A stretch of DNA of 64,000 nt from Mesorhizobium sp. B2-7-2. Its GTDB lineage: Bacteria; Pseudomonadota; Alphaproteobacteria; Rhizobiales; Rhizobiaceae. Below, piece after piece: positions 49,900-57,730 of this stretch; position 1 is the first letter of the stretch, and every line of letters begins with the position of its first letter. The stretch is from positions 301,650 through 365,649 of the forward strand of contig NZ_VFTZ01000004.1 of the NCBI RefSeq assembly GCF_006440775.1, read 5' to 3'. Both the position numbers and the translations under genes were made by a program. A model generated the notes under the pieces. That model searched no databases, had not been told where the DNA came from, and saw only the letters and a list, made by a program, of their open reading frames with translations.

Positions 49900-51204
49900 G
49901 TGGACATCTCTTGCATTGGGGTGGGTGCTGGACCGCCTAATCTCAGCCTTGCGTGTCAGATACACGAGCAGATCGGTCGAGGGGCACTGTTCTTGGATCG
50001 GCAGGTCGACTTCCGGTGGCACCCCGGCAGCGCATTGGATTCGCCGGAACCCCAGGTCAACCACCTCAAGGATCTGGTCACGCTGGTGAACCCGCGATCA
50101 GCCTACACTTTCGCAAACTATCTATACGAGAACGGGCGTCTATTCCACTTCCTGAACGCACAGTTCGAGGCCGTGCTCAGAGCTGAGTTTGAGCAATACC
50201 TGAACTGGGCCTTCCACCGGAACCCGCTTGTCTGCGGCGGCGAGACTGTGCGCGAAATCCGCTTCGAGGGCGAATTTCGGGTGTGGACGGACGACGCAGT
50301 TCGTGGCGCCAGAGACCTCGTGATCGGCATCGGCAAGCAGCCGCGGATTCCGTCTCAGTTTCAGGGCTGGACCGGGCGCAACCTGTTCCACTTATCGGAT
50401 TTACCGCGCATCCATCCTGAGGATTGGAAAAAGGACGTTTGCGTGGTTGGTGGAGGCCAGTTGGGAGCGGAGGTGCTATTACACCTCGTCGGCCTGCCAA
50501 AAGAGCGGCGGCCTCGATCGATCACTTGGGTCTCGGAGGGCGAAAACTATCAGCCCATCGACAACAGCCCGTTTACAAACGAGTTGTTCATAGCGTGCTC
50601 TTCGGATCGCTTGGCGGCAATGAGCGAGTCGCAGCGCAAACTGTACCTGAGGCGTTTCGTGCTTGCTTCCGACGGCATTTCGGAAGAGACGTTGAGCGCG
50701 ATTTATCAAGCGCTATACCGGCACGCGTTTTTGGAGCCAAGCCACTGCGAAATCACACTGCGGCCGGGCTGCACCGTCTCGCACTGCGTCAACGCCGGCG
50801 CGGGTCACAGGCTGACCCTGCGCCGCGGCAGGAGTGAGCTCGAAGAAGTCACGGCCGACATCGTCATCCTGGCCACCGGTTACGAGAACGCGTTGCCAGA
50901 CTTCTTGGAGCCGATGGCCTGCCGGCTGGAAAAGAGCGACAACGAATTGGCTATCCGCGAAGATTTTTCCGTGTGCTGGGACGGACCGCCTGAAAGGCGC
51001 ATCTTCGTACAGAGCGCGACCCTCGGGCAGCGCGGGCTGGCTGATCCAAATCTAGGCCTGCTGGCCTGGCGAGCGCGTCGCATCCTCGACAGCCTTCTGG
51101 GACGCGTGCCGCAGGCGAACCGCGAGCATGCCGGCTTCATCAGACCTGCCCCCGTCGACAACTGGCCGCACCCCGTGGCGGAAGAAATGGGCAGCGGGAT
51201 ATGA
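49900..51204 (+). CDS. L-ornithine/L-lysine N-monooxygenase type flavoprotein
   Basis: 434 residues from GTG 49900 (AGGAGCAGGACAA upstream). FAD-binding motif GVGAGPPNLSLA at residues ~6-17, NADPH-binding motif VCVVGGGQLGAEVLLHL near residue 180, and the late ATGYENALPDFL near residue 325; these define the IucD/SidA/PvdA family, which N-hydroxylates the side-chain amine of Lys or Orn for hydroxamate siderophores. No other siderophore gene is adjacent, so the product may be something else. The duplicated sigma-54 promoters lie about 440-670 bp upstream. Confidence 0.87.
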   Translation: MDISCIGVGAGPPNLSLACQIHEQIGRGALFLDRQVDFRWHPGSALDSPEPQVNHLKDLVTLVNPRSAYTFANYLYENGRLFHFLNAQFEAVLRAEFEQYLNWAFHRNPLVCGGETVREIRFEGEFRVWTDDAVRGARDLVIGIGKQPRIPSQFQGWTGRNLFHLSDLPRIHPEDWKKDVCVVGGGQLGAEVLLHLVGLPKERRPRSITWVSEGENYQPIDNSPFTNELFIACSSDRLAAMSESQRKLYLRRFVLASDGISEETLSAIYQALYRHAFLEPSHCEITLRPGCTVSHCVNAGAGHRLTLRRGRSELEEVTADIVILATGYENALPDFLEPMACRLEKSDNELAIREDFSVCWDGPPERRIFVQSATLGQRGLADPNLGLLAWRARRILDSLLGRVPQANREHAGFIRPAPVDNWPHPVAEEMGSGI

Positions 51205-51539
51205 CCTACGGCTACTGATCACCAGCGGGAGGGGCCGAGGAATGCTGTCCGCCTTCGCTGCAGCGAAGAGCGGGGTGGATGCGGCATCCGTGTCCCCGCG
51301 AAGCAGCATTCGCGCTGTCCGTCGGCAGCTCGCACTCGACGCTGGGCCTCATCGACAACGGCTTTAGCAGAAAAGCTCAACCGTAACCGGGCGGCACTCA
51401 GTCGTTGCACGCGGGAGCCAGTCGCGGAGCTAGCCCCGCCCTTTCGAACGGCGCCGAAATGCTGCTGCTGGAGGAGCCGAGCCATTTGACCGCAGAAGAG
51501 AGCCAAGCTGTTCGGTTTCTTACGCAGGAGTGGTTGCGG
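51205..51539. other. Spacer upstream of the TlpA-like gene
   Basis: A 66-codon frame at 51405-51605 has no ribosome site and runs over the NifA site; I do not count it as a gene. Nothing else seen. Confidence 0.5.
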
Positions 51540-51555
51540 TGTCCAAAAACTTACA
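51540..51555. promoter_or_regulatory. NifA upstream activator site of the TlpA-like gene
   Basis: TGTCCAAAAACTTACA fits TGT-N10-ACA and lies about 95 bp upstream of the -24/-12 element. Confidence 0.75.
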
Positions 51556-51649
51556 GCCGGCAGAAACTTGTCGGGTCGAAGACAGCTGGCCAACTGGGCC
51601 TATGAGGTTTCAAAGGGGTAACCATGGAGTTAACGGGCACTAAGCGTGC

Positions 51650-51664
51650 TGGCACGGCCTTTGC
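51650..51664 (+). promoter_or_regulatory. Sigma-54 promoter of the TlpA-like gene
   Basis: TGGCACGGCCTTTGC is a perfect consensus -24/-12 element. Confidence 0.88.
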
Positions 51665-51689
51665 GGCAATACTCGTGAGGGCTGACCGC

Positions 51690-51764
51690 ATGAGAACACG
51701 CAAGCCGGATTGGTTGCCTGCCAACTCGTGTGTTCCGCTCTTGAGAGAGAGAACGACCAGCTAA
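51690..51764 (+). CDS. Putative 24-residue leader peptide
   Basis: Starts MRTRKPDWLPANSCVPLLRE, in the leader between the sigma-54 promoter and the TlpA-like gene; GAGG lies ten bases before its ATG and it stops 44 bp before the next start. It may be a translated leader, a peptide product, or chance. Confidence 0.25.
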   Translation: MRTRKPDWLPANSCVPLLRERTTS

Positions 51765-51808
51765 CCCATAAGCGCCAGGAAAGGTGTGGGAATTTGGAGA
51801 ACGAAACG

Positions 51809-52984
51809 GTGTTGCGTATTGAGTCCCCCGCTCCGCCAATCAAAGTGGACACTTGGCTGCGTGGCGAACCCATCACGAACTTTCAGCCCGGCAAGGTCTG
51901 TCTGGTCGAATTTTGGGCGACTTGGTGCGGACCTTGTGTGGCGGCTATACCCAATCTGATGCAGCTGCAAGAGGAATATCAAGACAGTGGATTCGAGGTC
52001 GTCGGAATCGCAACTAGCGAACAGGCTCCAACCGCAGACGAGGCGCGGACCAAGTTGGATGCGTGGCTGACCGAGAGGTTCCTGAATCTGAATTACCGGA
52101 TTGCGTTCGATTTTACCGGTGAAATGAACAGACTATGGATGCAGGCGAGTTCTTCTCCCGGAATCCCTGAGTCGTTCCTGGTTGATGGCAACGGCCGCAT
52201 CGCTTTCATCGGACACCCGGCGGAACTCGATGAGGTTTTACCCAAAGTTCTGAACGGCAGCTGGCGCAGCAGCAATGAAGCGAGGGCCGCCGACATAAGG
52301 CGGTTCGCTACTAGCCAACGCACAGCGCGCGAACGGGCCCGGACCAAACCGATATACGCCAAACTTAAGCCCGCCACACAGGCCGAGGATTGGCCGGCCG
52401 CACTCTCGGCAGTTGAAGAAGGCCTGGCATTGATGCCGGACTATATCGGGTTTCGGCAAACTCAAGCGAATCTTCTGCTTCACAAGCTGCGGGACATGCA
52501 GAGCGGCTTGCCAGTCATGCGCCAGTTAGTCGAGGACGCGATCAACAAAAAAAACGAGGCCGTGTCTTGGATGGTCATGGCCCTGAATCAGCTCTTCGAT
52601 CCCGCGATAGACAACTCCCATCTTCCCCGTGCTGAGCGCTTTGCGATAGGCAACACGCTCTCGGAACAAATCCTGACACTGAATCCCCCGGATGGCGACG
52701 GGCGCCTTAAATTCCGTTGCTACCTCCCGGTAGCTCAGTATTACCACGAGAGCGGCAACAACGCTCGCGCGATCGAGTTGATCGAAGCGGCACTGAAATC
52801 GCTGGATATTCCGGAGCCAATGCCTGATCACATCAAACAGACACACCATAGCCCCTTGCTTCAAGCCCTGGCCGACTACACGGGTGAGAACGTCTGTTGC
52901 GGGGACTTCTGTGTGGCACCGCAATCAAGGCTCCTGAACACTAAAGCGGAGTGGCCTCATGAGCAGAGATTGCAAAAGGCATGA
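51809..52984 (+). CDS. TlpA-like thioredoxin with a long helical C-terminal domain
   Basis: 391 residues from GTG 51809 (GGAGAACGAAACG upstream). Residues ~20-160 are a TlpA/ResA-type thioredoxin fold with the active site FWATWCGPCVAAIPNL near residue 45 and a cis-Pro region GIPESFLVDGNGRIAF. Residues ~180-391 are helical with TPR-like spacing (AEDWPAALSAVEEGLALMPDY, then YYHESGNNARAIELIEAAL). The ending NVCCGDFC is cysteine-rich. I see no signal peptide, so it is probably cytoplasmic. A consensus sigma-54 promoter and NifA site precede it, so it likely serves thiol redox during nitrogen fixation. Confidence 0.85.
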   Translation: MLRIESPAPPIKVDTWLRGEPITNFQPGKVCLVEFWATWCGPCVAAIPNLMQLQEEYQDSGFEVVGIATSEQAPTADEARTKLDAWLTERFLNLNYRIAFDFTGEMNRLWMQASSSPGIPESFLVDGNGRIAFIGHPAELDEVLPKVLNGSWRSSNEARAADIRRFATSQRTARERARTKPIYAKLKPATQAEDWPAALSAVEEGLALMPDYIGFRQTQANLLLHKLRDMQSGLPVMRQLVEDAINKKNEAVSWMVMALNQLFDPAIDNSHLPRAERFAIGNTLSEQILTLNPPDGDGRLKFRCYLPVAQYYHESGNNARAIELIEAALKSLDIPEPMPDHIKQTHHSPLLQALADYTGENVCCGDFCVAPQSRLLNTKAEWPHEQRLQKA

Positions 52985-53317
52985 CAAGTGGAATCGAACC
53001 CTGGTCAATTCGCCCAATGCATGCAGCCCGCTCGCAGCAAGTATGCCCATGCAGCACCGAGGGGATCGTTGCTGTAGGTCAAGGCTGGGGCGTCAACGAC
53101 CTCCAGAGACGGTTCGCCGCGGACGCGATGTTCGACGAGAATTTAAGCTATCGCGGAGGACGTCACAGTCCAGGACATGTTCAAGGTCGGCCCAAGCACA
53201 GCATTACCTGGAACCCGGCCCGGCCAAGCCGGGGGGCGGCCGCGTAAGCGGGCCCGAAGTTGGCGCAGCCGAACGCAGAGCTCGCCCTCTGAGACGACAC
53301 TGAATTGAGGAAACGAT
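52985..53317. other. Spacer before the broken DUF269 copy
   Basis: About 330 bp. Frames such as 52981-53247 carry no motif. I looked here for a second nifX copy and did not find one. No sigma-54 promoter seen. Confidence 0.5.
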
Positions 53318-53720
53318 ATGTCTCACACCGCGCTTGATCCTGCCCGTCGACCATCGAACGGCTCCTGGCGCTGATCCGAGCTCAGGACAGGCGATGCCAG
53401 GGCAAATGACCGAGCTGCTGGTCGGCTTCATCATCACGAAAAACTGCGTCCTTCAGATCCCGATCATTGGCGATTCTGCTGTGTAGGCTCGACATATTTC
53501 ACACAGCAGCGGGGATTGTGATCGAGGAGCGCTCTTGCGTGACCACATCGCCAACAATGATGAAATCGATCGGGGTTTCGGGGTTTTCACGGGCGGGCAG
53601 TTAATCGTTTGAGACGTCCACCGCGTCGTCTTCGAGACTTTCCGGAAACTTGCCCGCACCGGTACGAAACTGGGCGACGATGCGACTGCGGTCATTGCCT
53701 GTCCGACGTTGCGAGGATGA
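53318..53720 (+). pseudogene. Broken second copy of the nifX-associated DUF269 gene
   Basis: Starts at ATG 53318 with TTGAGG upstream and can be aligned with the intact gene at 42696-43175 only by changing frame several times: LIRAQD, then VGFIITK-, then IPIIGD/RLDIFHTAAGIVIEERS, then VFETFRKLARTGTKL. Stops and deletions interrupt it (for example TGA after 53400 and TAG near 53486). Intact DUF683 and fdxB genes follow, which is the usual family order. Confidence 0.85.
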
Positions 53721-53743
53721 AACCGAATTTTCGAGGAAGGCTC

Positions 53744-53947
53744 ATGTCAAATCTGGATGAGATGTTGAAGAAAGTCCGAAAGCTGCAACTGCGCGCGGCG
53801 ATTGCCAAGACGAACTTGCGCGACCTTGCCGAGGGCCTCCCGAACAAATGGACTGAGATAGCGGAAGTCGCCGAGACAGCGCACGCTGTTTATGCCGAGT
53901 TGAATAGTGCCCGGAGAGAGCTCGCCAAAATGAGGACCTTACGATGA
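53744..53947 (+). CDS. Nif-associated DUF683 / CCE_0567-type small protein
   Basis: 67 residues, helical (MSNLDEMLKKVRKLQLRAAI, then DLAEGLPNKWTEIAEVAE). In nif clusters this family lies between the DUF269 gene and fdxB, as here. Ribosome site GAGGAAGG precedes the ATG; its stop overlaps the fdxB start (ATGA). Role unknown. Confidence 0.85.
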   Translation: MSNLDEMLKKVRKLQLRAAIAKTNLRDLAEGLPNKWTEIAEVAETAHAVYAELNSARRELAKMRTLR

Positions 53948-54255
53948 CGAGCATCACCCGCGACGGCTCCAAATGGGTGCCGGAATATCTGGCCGCTATA
54001 GACGAGAAAATCTGTATCGGCTGCGGTCGCTGTTTCAAGGTCTGCTCGCGCGAGGTCATGCATCTTCACGGCGTGGATGACGCGGGTGAAATCCTCGGCA
54101 TCTGCGACGGGGAAGACGACGACTTCGACGGTGAGCTCAATCGTATGGTCATGGTAGTGGACCATGCCGGCCGCTGCATTGGCTGCGGAGCCTGTGGCCG
54201 TGTCTGCCCAAAGAACTGCCAGACGCATGTCGCGGCCGACCAGATTGCAGCATGA
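53944..54255 (+). CDS. fdxB: FdxB, nif-specific ferredoxin III
   Basis: 103 residues. Two cluster motifs, CIGCGRCFKVCSR and CIGCGACGRVCPKNC, separated by an acidic insert (DGEDDDFDGEL) as in FdxB proteins. It should donate electrons in FeMo-co synthesis or nitrogenase reduction. Coupled to the DUF683 gene by ATGA. I found no -24/-12 promoter close upstream, so expression may depend on the TlpA-gene promoter. Confidence 0.93.
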   Translation: MTSITRDGSKWVPEYLAAIDEKICIGCGRCFKVCSREVMHLHGVDDAGEILGICDGEDDDFDGELNRMVMVVDHAGRCIGCGACGRVCPKNCQTHVAADQIAA

Positions 54256-54884
54256 GCAGCATCAATGACGGGATAGGAGAACGACTTTGGACCTCATCAT
54301 CTTTAGTCGACTCGCGGCGGTGGTTGGAGCGGCAACGCTGTGTCCGTTCTCTTCGCTTAGCACGCGATCCGTCTAGCCGTCGTCGCTACGCTGGCCTGTT
54401 CGCTACTGCTCCAGAGGGATTATTTCGGCAGCGTGCTCTTTCTGCTCTGGCGGTCCAGTGTGCTTGTCGAGCAGAGGTAAGGGTAGGCCAACGCAGTTCG
54501 AACCAGCCGCCACAAGATGACGAGTTGAGGAATGAATGTTCAGATGTATCTCAGCTCGTTCTGACTGCGCTGTGTGTTGACGCTGTGTTGAGGCGTAGTG
54601 ACAGAGCGGAACTCACGTTCACGCCCAACAAGAGACATCGAATTGATAGGACAAGAATACAGGTGGGCCGGAACTGGCCAGGGGTGGCAACATGCTCGGT
54701 GAAGCTGTTTGCGTTCGCCACGCACATAGGAGGCTCGCAGCACGCCGGCACCGGTCGATCGAACGGAGACGCCGGCGATGATGTGAGTCACTTCTACAAC
54801 GTTCCAGAACATAGCTGGCTCAGCACGAACGCCCATGACCTAGGCTGGAGATAGTTCAGCTTGAATACCTCTGCTGGAGAAAAC
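54256..54884. other. Spacer between fdxB and acdS
   Basis: About 630 bp. A 200-codon frame from 54252 overlaps the fdxB stop but shows no motif or convincing composition. I looked for a sigma-54 promoter for acdS and found only poor matches (TGGCTCAGCACGAAC near 54819). Confidence 0.5.
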
Positions 54885-55898
54885 ATGCTGAAAAAGTTCC
54901 CACGCTATCCGCTCACCTTTGGCCCAACGCCGATCGAGAAGCTCGACCGCCTCGGCAAACATCTGGGCGGCAAGGTAGAGATCTACGCCAAACGCGAGGA
55001 CTGCAACTCAGGTCTCGCGTTCGGTGGAAGCAAGCTGCGCAAGCTCGAATACATCGTTCCCGATGCGATCGCGTCAGATGCTGATACGCTGGTCACCGTC
55101 GGGGGCGTGCAGTCCAACCACACCCGGATGGTCGCAGCGGTCGCGGCCAAGATCGGCATGAAATGTCTTCTGGTTCAGGAGAGCTGGGTTCCACATGACG
55201 ATGTCGTCTACGACCGGGTCGGCAACATTCTTTTGAGCCGCATCTTGGGCGCAGAGGTGCGCCTGGTCGACGAGGGCTTTGACATAGGTATCCGCTACAG
55301 TTGGGAAGAAGCGCTCCATGATGTCAAGGCAAGGGGCGGCAGACCTTATGCGATACCGGCCGGGGCCTCTGTCCACAAATACGGTGGCCTTGGCTATGTG
55401 GGGTTCGCTTACGAGGTGCGCGACCAGGAGAAACAGCTTGGTTTTGCCTTCGACTACATTGTGGTCAGCACTGTCACAGGTTCAACGCATGCCGGCATGA
55501 TCGTCGGGTTCGCGAAGGACGGTCGACAGCGCAACGTGATCGGTATCGATGCATCCGCCACTCCAGCAAAGAGCAAGGCGCAGGTGCTTAGCATTGCCAA
55601 ACGTACAGCGATGCTCGTCGAGCTCGAAACGGAACTTGTCGAGGCTGACGTGGTGTTGCTCCAGGACTACGCGTACCCGCGCTATGGCGTTCCGTCCGAG
55701 GAAACGAAGGAGGCGATCCGTCTGTGCGCGCGGCTCGAGGGTATGATCACCGATCCGGTCTATGAGGGCAAATCGATGCAAGGGATGATCGACCTCGTCC
55801 AGAAAGGTTTCTTTCCAGAGGGGTCGAGGGTCCTTTACGCCCATCTGGGTGGCGCGCCCGCAATCAATGGTTACGGCTACACCTTCCGTAACGGCTGA
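54885..55898 (+). CDS. acdS: 1-Aminocyclopropane-1-carboxylate deaminase
   Basis: 337 residues. A PLP enzyme that splits the ethylene precursor ACC into 2-oxobutyrate and ammonia, lowering plant ethylene during nodulation. The PLP lysine is in [14 protein letters not shown] at about residue 51, followed by [20 protein letters not shown]. The ending [16 protein letters not shown] is typical of AcdS rather than D-cysteine desulfhydrase. Start ATG 54885 with TGGAGA upstream; the frame is open to 54861. In Mesorhizobium loti acdS is known to need NifA2, but I could not find a clear -24/-12 element here. Confidence 0.95.
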   Translation: MLKKFPRYPLTFGPTPIEKLDRLGKHLGGKVEIYAKREDCNSGLAFGGSKLRKLEYIVPDAIASDADTLVTVGGVQSNHTRMVAAVAAKIGMKCLLVQESWVPHDDVVYDRVGNILLSRILGAEVRLVDEGFDIGIRYSWEEALHDVKARGGRPYAIPAGASVHKYGGLGYVGFAYEVRDQEKQLGFAFDYIVVSTVTGSTHAGMIVGFAKDGRQRNVIGIDASATPAKSKAQVLSIAKRTAMLVELETELVEADVVLLQDYAYPRYGVPSEETKEAIRLCARLEGMITDPVYEGKSMQGMIDLVQKGFFPEGSRVLYAHLGGAPAINGYGYTFRNG

Positions 55899-56120
55899 CG
55901 GGCGACAGCTCGCGTATGCCGCCCTGCCGTGCCGGACGTGTCCACGACAGTGCCGAACCGGAAAGGCCGGAGCCAATTCCGCGGACGGTCGATGATCTGG
56001 TAAATAATTCAGAGCGTTACGCGCAGAGGCTCGCGACCAAATTCCTCCCTGGGCGGTTGGCCGTCGAGAGACACGAGGCCGTTGAGTTCGTGCTCCGCTG
56101 CCATTCTGCGACCCAACGAC
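55899..56120. other. Spacer downstream of acdS
   Basis: Short frames only; the next clear elements are the NifA site and sigma-54 promoter of the LuxR-type gene. Confidence 0.5.
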
Positions 56121-56136
56121 TGTTCACTCCGCGACA
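56121..56136. promoter_or_regulatory. NifA upstream activator site of the LuxR-type gene
   Basis: TGTTCACTCCGCGACA fits TGT-N10-ACA and lies about 75 bp upstream of the -24/-12 element. Confidence 0.75.
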
Positions 56137-56209
56137 AAGTGCGTTCGGTTCATCTCCTGGGTACCTTACCCAGCCCATTGCAATCTGAAGAAAAGCTTTG
56201 CGCCCAAGT

Positions 56210-56224
56210 TGGCACGACTCTTGA
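56210..56224 (+). promoter_or_regulatory. Sigma-54 promoter of the LuxR-type gene
   Basis: TGGCACGACTCTTGA: perfect -24 box, TTGA at -12 as in the nifH promoter. It lies about 105 bp before the ATG. Confidence 0.82.
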
Positions 56225-56328
56225 AGCTCTGTCGACAGGGGAGGAGCCAGGACTCAGATTCCACCACGCAATTGGGATGCTGGGCTGGAGCAGCTCGCAC
56301 CAATGAGAACGCAACTGAAGGAGAGATC

Positions 56329-57075
56329 ATGGAATTCTCGCGGATTGCGGCCGAGTTAAGCCTATTCCTCGACACGACTAATGATGTCGCTGAATCCGAA
56401 CAGTTGTTCGAATTGTTGTCCGCGTTTGCGCTGAATTTCGATTGCCCGTGGATAGCCTATGGCCCCCTTGCACCAGAACAAAAGGTTTTGAAGCCGACCC
56501 GACCGGACTCTGCGATGATGTGGAATTACCCTGATGAATGGCAGGAGCGCTACTTAAAGATGGGTTATGCCAAAATAGACCCGCTCATCAAGAAAGGTCG
56601 AAAGGGGGTAGGGCCCTTCCGGTGGAGTGAGGTTTATACCCACGAAAGCACGACTGAAAATGAACGCCGCGTCCTGGACGAGGCGGGGACGTTCGGCTTG
56701 AAGTCAGGCGTTACCGTTCCATTACATGGTCCCGCTGGCAGCTTTAAGCTTATGTGTTTTGCTAAATCCTCGGACGGCGAATTGGAAAATAGAGCGATCA
56801 CCTATCTGCAAATTGCCGCAGTACAGTTTCATCTGAGGGTTGCGAAGCTCGGAACGCAGAGGTCATCGGAGCACGCCTATAAGATCTCTGATAGGGAAAG
56901 AGAGTGCATTCATTGGATATCGAAAGGAAAAACGTCAGGGGAAATAGGGACGATATTAGGACGGTCCCAAAACACGGTTGATTTCCATGTGAAAAACGTG
57001 ATGCGGAAGTTGGACACGACCCGCAGAACGGCACTTGCTGCGAAAGCTGTGGAACTTGGGATTATCGAACCATAG
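56329..57075 (+). CDS. LuxR-type quorum-sensing regulator under a NifA-type promoter
   Basis: 248 residues. The N-terminal ~165 residues match the acyl-homoserine-lactone-binding domain (PWIAYGPL, then EWQERYLKMGYAKIDPLI with the conserved W, Y and DP, and FRWSEV with the second W). The C-terminus is a GerE/LuxR helix-turn-helix (ISDRERECIHWISKGKTSGEIGTILG, then TVDFHVKNVMRKL). No luxI-type synthase is present in the window, so it may be a solo that senses signals made elsewhere in the genome. Start ATG 56329 after AAGGAGAGATC. Confidence 0.9.
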   Translation: MEFSRIAAELSLFLDTTNDVAESEQLFELLSAFALNFDCPWIAYGPLAPEQKVLKPTRPDSAMMWNYPDEWQERYLKMGYAKIDPLIKKGRKGVGPFRWSEVYTHESTTENERRVLDEAGTFGLKSGVTVPLHGPAGSFKLMCFAKSSDGELENRAITYLQIAAVQFHLRVAKLGTQRSSEHAYKISDRERECIHWISKGKTSGEIGTILGRSQNTVDFHVKNVMRKLDTTRRTALAAKAVELGIIEP

Positions 57076-57395
57076 AAAGGAAGATTCGGCGAGCTCGGTG
57101 CGCGGCCTGTCGTGGAGCTCGAGCCTCGTCATACGCGGCGCCGATGGCTGCCGCAACCTCCAAATCCATCACTCGCTCGCCGAGAAGGCCTATCATGTCG
57201 CGCAAGAGACCGGCCAAGAGCGCACGCAGGTTCCTCATGCCATCGGTCGTCGATGATTCCTTTAAGACCCGCAACCGAGCTTTGCCGGGGAACATCGATG
57301 ACCGGATGACCGCCGCAATGCCGCTCGCTGCGGCACTGTTGAGGGCGCTCGCGAGCGGCTTCGCGATCGCCGCGCTCCACAGCCTGTGGTGACGT
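57062..57395 (-). mobile_element. IS256-family transposase fragment with upstream flank
   Basis: The minus-strand frame from about 57243 reads MRNLRALLAGLLRDMIGLLG, then ERVMDLEVAAAIGAAYDE, a clear match to the N-terminus of IS256-type transposases. It ends after about 60 codons, just behind the LuxR-type gene. The flank 57285-57395 shares words such as GCCGCTCGCT and GCGCTCGCGAGCGGCTTCGC with 22540-22660, at the same distance from the fragment's start. Confidence 0.6.
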
Positions 57396-57730
57396 GCTCC
57401 AGCGGTCGGACGACTCCTATGATTTGGTCGGCCGAATTCTCGCAGGGGCGATGGGGCTGATCCGTCAACTACCCGATGCCGTAGTATCGGTGCTTGTCCG
57501 GAAAATCTATATGTTGTCCACCGCATTCACCCTAGGTATCAGCTCTGGAGCAACGCAATAATGGGGTATTTTTAAGAGAGATAGCCACACCAATTAGAAT
57601 TCCCGCGAAGTACCGGCCCAAAAAAGTCAATCCGACGATTCTGGTGTCAATGTGACATGAAGAACATTCACCACGAGCAGAAAGTTTTATCACTCTCCCC
57701 GTGAATGATCTCCGTGCAGAGGACCTAAAG
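57396..57730. other. Spacer before the aminotransferase gene
   Basis: No gene and no clear promoter. The DNA from about 57540 to 57700 is more A/T-rich than its surroundings. Confidence 0.45.

Noticed and set aside
54819..54833. TGGCTCAGCACGAAC as acdS sigma-54 promoter
   Set aside because: Both boxes are poor; NifA control of acdS is known in Mesorhizobium loti but not visible here.
54252..54854. 200-codon frame after fdxB
   Set aside because: It overlaps fdxB only by its start; composition and lack of motif suggest chance.
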